Assembly: GCF_934643285.1 (NCBI RefSeq)
Contig: NZ_CAKUBT010000001.1
Location: forward strand, 268,090 to 332,089
Source: an uncultured Ellagibacter sp.
GTDB taxonomy: Bacteria > Actinomycetota > Coriobacteriia > Coriobacteriales > Eggerthellaceae
Direction of reading: 5' to 3'
DNA length: 64,000 nt
The translations under genes were made by a program, and so were the position numbers. Positions 59,675 through 64,000 of the stretch are shown here, piece by piece. Under the pieces are notes generated by a model. The model was not told the origin of the DNA. It did not search any database and was given only the letters and a program-made list of their open reading frames with translations. Every line of letters begins with the position of its first letter. Within the stretch, counting starts at the first letter, position 1.

Positions 59675-62080
59675 ATGGCAGACTCTACCGAGTCCACGGT
59701 GCAAGAGCACTGGGGGGAAACCAACGGAAAGAAGTATCGCCGAGGCTCGCGTCTTCCCAAAAAGACCGACACCGTCCCGGCAGCGCCTGCGGCTGAAACG
59801 CCGAAGGTGCCCTGGAAGTGGGAAGAGGACGGCATGACCGTCATCCGCGGCACGGCACGTTCCGCACCGGGATGCCACAACGTCTGCGGCATTCTGTCCT
59901 ACGTGAAGGACGGCAAGCTCGTGAAGGTCGAAGGCGACCCCGAGGACCCCTACAACCAGGGCCGTCTTTGCAGCCGTTGCCTTTGCATCCCCGACTACGT
60001 CTACCACAAAGACCGCCTTTTGCACCCGATGAAGCGTGCGAAGGAAGATCGCGGCAAGGACAAGTTCGTCGAAATCTCCTGGGATGAGGCCTACGACATC
60101 ATCGTCGAGGAGTTCAAGAAGGTCGCCGACACCTACGGCCCCGACAAGATCGCTATGTGCCAGGGCACGGGCCGCGATATTCACCAGGTCACGCGCCTGA
60201 ACGCGTGCATGGGCTCGCCGAACGAGGGCGTCCCCTACTTCGCCGGCAATTCCTGCTACCTGCCTCGCATCGCGTCCATGGCGTGCATGCTCGGCGGCTC
60301 CTGCGTTATGGACTGCTCGCAGTTCTTGCCCAAGCGCTATGACGATCCCCGCTACACGGTGCCCGAGTACTGCATCGTGTGGGGCCATCAGCCCTTCTAC
60401 TCCAACGCTGACGGCTTCTACGGCCATTGGATTTTGGACCTCATGAAGCGCGGCATGAAGGTTGCCGTCGTCGACCCGCAGCTCACCTGGCTTGCGGCTC
60501 GCGCCGGCAAGGACTGGCTGCGCGTCCGCCCCGGCGGAGACGGAGCACTCGCCATGGCCATGTTGAAGGTCATCTGCGACGAGAAGCTCTATGACAAGGA
60601 ATTCTGCGACAAGTGGGTCTACGGCCTCGAGGCAGTCTGCGAGCGCGTCGCCGACATGGACCTCGACGAACTGTGCGAGCGCGCCTGGGTCGACAAGGAA
60701 GACGTCGTGCGCGTGGCCCGCACCTACGCGACGAGCCATCCTGCGGCCATCCAGTGGGGCGTCGCCCTCGACCAGCAGACCGGCGGCCAGCAGGCTGCTC
60801 ACGCCATCACGGCAATGTGGTGCATCACCGGCAACCTCGACATCCCGGGCGGCAACGTCATGGCTGACGCTTGCTGGGGCATCGAGCAGCCGAACTGGGT
60901 CGGCACCTGGGGCTGGGACGAGCTCATGACCCCTGAGGAGCAGGCAAAGCGCATCGGCATCGAGCGCTACCCGATGTTCGCCGTGGGCTTCAAGAACCTC
61001 TCTTCCAACGCCACCATCGAAGCGTGGCAGCGCGGCGAGATCCCCATCCATGCGGCCTACATCGTGACGAACAACTTCCTCGCGACCATGGGCGCCCAGG
61101 CCGAGCAGCAGCTCGAGTGGTACAAGCAGATCGACTTCATCGTGGTCGAGGACCTGTTCATGACACCGACCATGATGGCACTCGCCGACGTGGTGCTGCC
61201 CGCAGCAACCTACGAGGAGCGCGACGGCTTCGGCGGACTGAACGCCTACCGTATCAGCTGCATCAACAAGGCGATCGAGCCCGTCGGCGACTCCAAGCCT
61301 GACAACACGATCTTCCTCGAGCTCGGCAAGCGCCTCACCCATGCGATCAAGCCGGAAAACGACGACATCGCGTGGCCTTGGGACAACGTTCAGGAAATGT
61401 GGGACTACGCCCTCGAAGACGGCGGTTTCACCTGGGAAGAGCTTCGCGACGCCACCTGGAAGTACCCCGAGTTCAAGTACCGCAAGTACGAGACGGGCGA
61501 CCTTCGTCCCGACGGCCAAGTGGGCTTCCGCACCGAGACCGGTCGCGCCGAGATCTACTCGATGGTGTTCCATCACACCTCGTGGTCGGGCCTCGATCCG
61601 CTGCCGAGCTATGTGGAGCCCGTTGAGAGCCCCTATTCGGCGCCTGAGGATGTTGAGGAGTACCCCTACATCGTGACCTCCGGCATGCGCGTGCCTCACT
61701 TCTTCCACTCCGAGCAGCGCCAGATCGAGAAGCTGCGCGCCCTGCATCCCGACCCGCTGTGCCATATCCACCCGGAGACGGCGAAGAAGCACGGCATCGA
61801 AGAGGGCGACTGGATGTGGCTCGAGAACAAGCACGGCAAGTGCAAGTACAAGGCCACCTTCGACGACGGCTACGATCCGCGCGTCATGCAGTGCGAGCAC
61901 GGCTGGTGGTTCCCCGAGCGCAAGGACGAGGCAGAGGAGAACACCGAGGACGAGAAGAAGGGTCTGTTCGGCGTTTTCGAGTCGCAGATCAACAACCTCG
62001 TTCCCTTCGACGCCGGCGTGTCGGGCTTCGGTTCGAACTACAAGGCCATGATGTGCAAGATCTACAAGGCCGAAGACTAA
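59675..62080 (+). CDS. molybdopterin-dependent oxidoreductase (DMSO reductase superfamily), cytosolic
   Basis: This 801-residue bis-MGD enzyme has an N-terminal Fe-S segment APGCHNVCGILSYVKDGKLV ... GRLCSRC (Cys67, Cys71, Cys99, Cys102). The first Cys of the usual four-Cys motif is replaced (Ala64). Then FVEISWDEAYDIIVEEFKKV, AGNSCYLPRIASMACMLGGS (candidate Mo-ligand Cys194) and ADVVLPAATYEERDGFGGLN follow. There is no Tat signal; the N-terminal RR is not followed by a hydrophobic stretch. It reads like the thiosulfate-reductase/acetylene-hydratase side of the family. ATG 59675 follows AAGGAGGAAACCC. The ferredoxin gene starts 26 bases later. Confidence 0.9.
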   Translation: MADSTESTVQEHWGETNGKKYRRGSRLPKKTDTVPAAPAAETPKVPWKWEEDGMTVIRGTARSAPGCHNVCGILSYVKDGKLVKVEGDPEDPYNQGRLCSRCLCIPDYVYHKDRLLHPMKRAKEDRGKDKFVEISWDEAYDIIVEEFKKVADTYGPDKIAMCQGTGRDIHQVTRLNACMGSPNEGVPYFAGNSCYLPRIASMACMLGGSCVMDCSQFLPKRYDDPRYTVPEYCIVWGHQPFYSNADGFYGHWILDLMKRGMKVAVVDPQLTWLAARAGKDWLRVRPGGDGALAMAMLKVICDEKLYDKEFCDKWVYGLEAVCERVADMDLDELCERAWVDKEDVVRVARTYATSHPAAIQWGVALDQQTGGQQAAHAITAMWCITGNLDIPGGNVMADACWGIEQPNWVGTWGWDELMTPEEQAKRIGIERYPMFAVGFKNLSSNATIEAWQRGEIPIHAAYIVTNNFLATMGAQAEQQLEWYKQIDFIVVEDLFMTPTMMALADVVLPAATYEERDGFGGLNAYRISCINKAIEPVGDSKPDNTIFLELGKRLTHAIKPENDDIAWPWDNVQEMWDYALEDGGFTWEELRDATWKYPEFKYRKYETGDLRPDGQVGFRTETGRAEIYSMVFHHTSWSGLDPLPSYVEPVESPYSAPEDVEEYPYIVTSGMRVPHFFHSEQRQIEKLRALHPDPLCHIHPETAKKHGIEEGDWMWLENKHGKCKYKATFDDGYDPRVMQCEHGWWFPERKDEAEENTEDEKKGLFGVFESQINNLVPFDAGVSGFGSNYKAMMCKIYKAED

Positions 62081-62105
62081 CAGGCCGCGCGAGAGGAGTT
62101 TAACA

Positions 62106-62450
62106 ATGGCAATTCAGGGAATCCTCGTCGACGTGGATTACTGCACCGGTTGCGAGGCGTGCGTTCTCGCCTGCCAGCAGGAGCACGGCTATAGCGAGAA
62201 GGAATTCGGCATCAAAATCACCAAGCTGGGTCCCTTGCACATCGATGAGGCCAACAAGGTGTTCCAATACGATTTCATCCCTCAGTTCACGCAGTGGTGC
62301 GACCTGTGCGAAGAGCGCTGCGGCAAGGGTAAGAAGCCCACGTGCGTTCAGCACTGCCAGGCACAATGCCTCGACTGGGGTCCGATTGAGGAGCTGGCCG
62401 CCAAGGTCGACTCGCCCAAGCAGATGATCGTCGCCATCAACGAGGCGTAG
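62106..62450 (+). CDS. 4Fe-4S polyferredoxin subunit of the molybdoenzyme
   Basis: This 114-residue protein has CTGCEACVLACQQEH (Cys13-16-19-23) and a second group CDLCEERCGKGKKPTCVQHC-QAQC. That makes two clusters, as in DmsB/PsrB-type electron transfer subunits but shorter. It would pass electrons between the molybdenum subunit and a soluble or membrane partner. ATG 62106 follows GAGAGGAGTTTAACA. Co-transcription is clear. Confidence 0.92.
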   Translation: MAIQGILVDVDYCTGCEACVLACQQEHGYSEKEFGIKITKLGPLHIDEANKVFQYDFIPQFTQWCDLCEERCGKGKKPTCVQHCQAQCLDWGPIEELAAKVDSPKQMIVAINEA

Positions 62451-62542
62451 ATCATATAAGGCTTCATCCGCCGGGGGAAGGCGGCATTCACGCCTATCGC
62501 TTGCCCAGGCGGACGAAAGACTAGAGGGGGAAGGAGGAGAAC

Positions 62543-62740
62543 ATGACTCAGCAATTTGCCGATGATTTCGGGGGACAGTGCGCAACGCATGTCATGAACA
62601 TCGACGTGCGCGCTCCGCGCGAGTTCTCTCACGAAGTCACCGAGTACCAGCGTGAGCAGGGCCGCATCGACTGGCGAGTCCGTTGCAGCGCCAACATGAA
62701 GAAGATGGCGAAGCACGAGATCAACCAGATCTATCAGTAG
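62543..62740 (+). CDS. 65-residue conserved-looking protein in the molybdoenzyme operon
   Basis: Product MTQQFADDFGGQCATHVMNI... continuing DVRAPREFSHEVTEYQREQG and RIDWRVRCSANMKKMAKHEI. It is basic, with two Cys and no signal peptide. ATG 62543 follows GGGGGAAGGAGGAGAAC, a very strong ribosome site, so it is very probably translated. I do not recognise the family. It lies between the ferredoxin gene and the amidohydrolase-like gene. Confidence 0.7.
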   Translation: MTQQFADDFGGQCATHVMNIDVRAPREFSHEVTEYQREQGRIDWRVRCSANMKKMAKHEINQIYQ

Positions 62741-62809
62741 CCCGATGCGGAATCTTGTCGGGGAGGCGGACAACACAACCGCTTCCCCGCCCCGCATCAC
62801 CCTTTAGAC

Positions 62810-62875
62810 GATCCGCCGCCCAGGTGGTTATCCCTACTTCCATCCCCAGGGCTTCCCTCACCACCTGGGCGGATC
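62810..62875 (+). repeat. long hairpin in the spacer before the amidohydrolase-like gene
   Basis: GATCCGCC-GCC-CAGGTGGT (62810-62828) pairs with ACCACCTGGGCGGATC (62860-62875): 16 pairs with a GCC bulge and a 31-base loop. No U-run follows. It may be an RNA processing/stability element or an attenuator. Confidence 0.55.
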
Positions 62876-62988
62876 TCCCCATACCTATCAGTGGGCGCCG
62901 GCAAGGCAGATAAGGAGGGTTAAGCGTAGCTTGGCTCCCGTTCATACATTCAAACCTACTGACAACCGACAACAAAAAAGGAGAGAAA

Positions 62989-64000
62989 ATGGCTGAAACT
63001 CGCGTTATCGACGATAACATGCACTTCCTGCCGACCAACCTGTTCACCAACGAAGAGGTGCTTCACGGCTTTCTGTACTCCGCGCCGGTCACCTTCGGCA
63101 TGAAGGCGTATCTGGGCAAGACTCCGGACGGCACGAAGGACCAGGTCATCCTTGAGTATCCCGAAGGCAAGCAGATCCTGAACTACGTCGACGGCGACTA
63201 CACGCTCGAGACTAAGATCAAGGCAATGGACGAGGCTGGCGTCGACATCGCGATGCTGCGCATGCCGGTGTGGCAGGAATGGCTGCCCCTCGACATGTGC
63301 AAGATCGTGAACGAGCAGGCCGCCGAGATGTGCAAACGCTCCGAAGGCCGCCTCGTTGCCAACGCCGTTCTGCCGCCGTTCGGCCGCAAGGAAGACGTCG
63401 ACGAGCTCAAGCACTGCATCGAGGACCTCGGTATGGTCGGCGTGCAGTTCGCCTGCTGCTATGGCGATCGCTTCCTCGACGACGAACTGTTCAAGCCCTA
63501 CATGAAAGTCCTGAACGACATGAAGGTTCCGGCTGTCGTGCACCACACCCCCGGCCAGAACGCCTTCCAGAACTTCGATGACTACACGATTCTGCGCCGT
63601 GAGCTCGGCCGCATCCATGCCCAGGCAGCAGCTGTCGGCCGCGAGATCTACTCCGGCATGTTCGACGAGTTCCCGAACCTCAAGTTTGTCCACACCATGT
63701 TCGGCGGCAACTGGTTCGGCCTGCAGGAGATTCTCGCACCGCACAAGTCGACCAAGAAGAAGGAGGCTATGAACCGCCTGGCCACCAACGTCGACCACGA
63801 GGCCTACACCCGTTACCTCGAGAACAACATCTTCTTCGACATGACTCATCCGATGTCTTGGGGCAAAGACCAGATCGAGTGCGCAGTGAAGGTTTGCGGC
63901 GCAGACCACCTGCTCATGGGCTCCTCCTTCCCCGTCTTCTACGAGTGGATGGCTCGCTCGGTCGAGTCCATCGACGCGCTCGACGTCACCGACGAGGAGA
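62989..64000 (+). CDS. amidohydrolase-2 family protein with altered metal ligands (truncated at window end)
   Basis: The first 337 residues of an ACMSD/gamma-resorcylate-decarboxylase-like TIM-barrel protein are visible. Landmarks are VIDDNMHFLPTNLF (metal motif), VVHHTPGQNAF with His185-His186, FVHTMFGGNWFG with His235, and LLMGSSFPVFYEW. In active members the N-terminal HxH is Asn10-x-His12 here and the C-terminal GSD is GSS with Ser313. Either the metal site differs or the protein is catalytically silent. ATG 62989 follows AAAAAAGGAGAGAAA. It is the last visible gene of the molybdoenzyme operon; the C-terminus lies beyond 64000. Confidence 0.85.
   Translation, partial: MAETRVIDDNMHFLPTNLFTNEEVLHGFLYSAPVTFGMKAYLGKTPDGTKDQVILEYPEGKQILNYVDGDYTLETKIKAMDEAGVDIAMLRMPVWQEWLPLDMCKIVNEQAAEMCKRSEGRLVANAVLPPFGRKEDVDELKHCIEDLGMVGVQFACCYGDRFLDDELFKPYMKVLNDMKVPAVVHHTPGQNAFQNFDDYTILRRELGRIHAQAAAVGREIYSGMFDEFPNLKFVHTMFGGNWFGLQEILAPHKSTKKKEAMNRLATNVDHEAYTRYLENNIFFDMTHPMSWGKDQIECAVKVCGADHLLMGSSFPVFYEWMARSVESIDALDVTDEE

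Noticed and set aside
59675..59760. Tat signal on the molybdoenzyme
   Set aside because: Arg-Arg occurs near residue 22 but no hydrophobic stretch follows.

Overview
The window looks like the chromosome of a high-GC anaerobic actinobacterium of the class Coriobacteriia, most likely family Eggerthellaceae (Slackia/Adlercreutzia/Eggerthella/Denitrobacterium type). This is inferred from the GC-rich genes, an orphan LuxR regulator with a polytopic membrane N-terminus, a ferredoxin-dependent 2-oxoacid oxidoreductase cluster, Tat-targeted lipoproteins, a molybdopterin enzyme operon, and a DUF6110-like protein beside a P-type ATPase. Species cannot be decided from the sequence alone.

Layout. 1-3.5 kb: truncated ArsB/NhaD-type permease, a two-helix membrane protein, a formate/nitrite-type channel and the wreck of a hybrid sensor kinase. 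3.7-9.6 kb: one minus-strand operon (XRE-cupin regulator, acyl-CoA ligase, MinD-like ATPase, four-subunit 2-oxoacid:ferredoxin oxidoreductase) that looks like a self-contained module linking carboxylic acids, acyl-CoAs and 2-oxoacids. 9.7-19.7 kb: rsmB-fmt-def, an SPFH/NfeD pair, dnaG, dgt and rnhA. 19.8-26 kb: an atypical P1B ATPase with a DUF6110-like partner, a membrane LuxR regulator, tatA, ribF and truB. 26.4-33.1 kb: coaD, nrnA and the classical rimP-nusA-ylxR-infB-rbfA operon. 33.3-43.5 kb: murB, leuA, a topoisomerase IV pair, serA and serC. 43.8-46.3 kb: a large unrecognised Tat lipoprotein. 46.3-51.96 kb: ilvDBNC behind a T-box-type leader whose specifier position reads GCC (Ala). 52-55 kb: uraA, tRNA-Val and trpS.

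54.9-57.5 kb is a tRNA cluster (Met, Leu, Asn) interleaved with decayed prophage fragments, including a phage head protein whose C-terminal half is AT-rich and resembles a nuclease toxin of the MuF polymorphic-toxin kind. 57.6-64 kb carries a ceramidase-like Tat lipoprotein and, divergently, an operon of a cytosolic molybdopterin oxidoreductase, a polyferredoxin, a 65-residue protein and an amidohydrolase-2 family protein that has lost canonical metal ligands. The window ends inside that last gene.

How the genes work together. Housekeeping translation, replication and cofactor genes dominate the middle. Amino-acid synthesis (Leu, Ser, Ile/Val) is complete or nearly so for the branches shown. 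The accessory interest is at the two ends: the 2-oxoacid module near the left, and the tRNA/prophage region plus the molybdoenzyme operon on the right. Coding is almost all on the minus strand from 1 to 53.6 kb; the exceptions are dgt and the 815-residue lipoprotein. Long plus-strand open frames opposite these genes are high-GC shadows.
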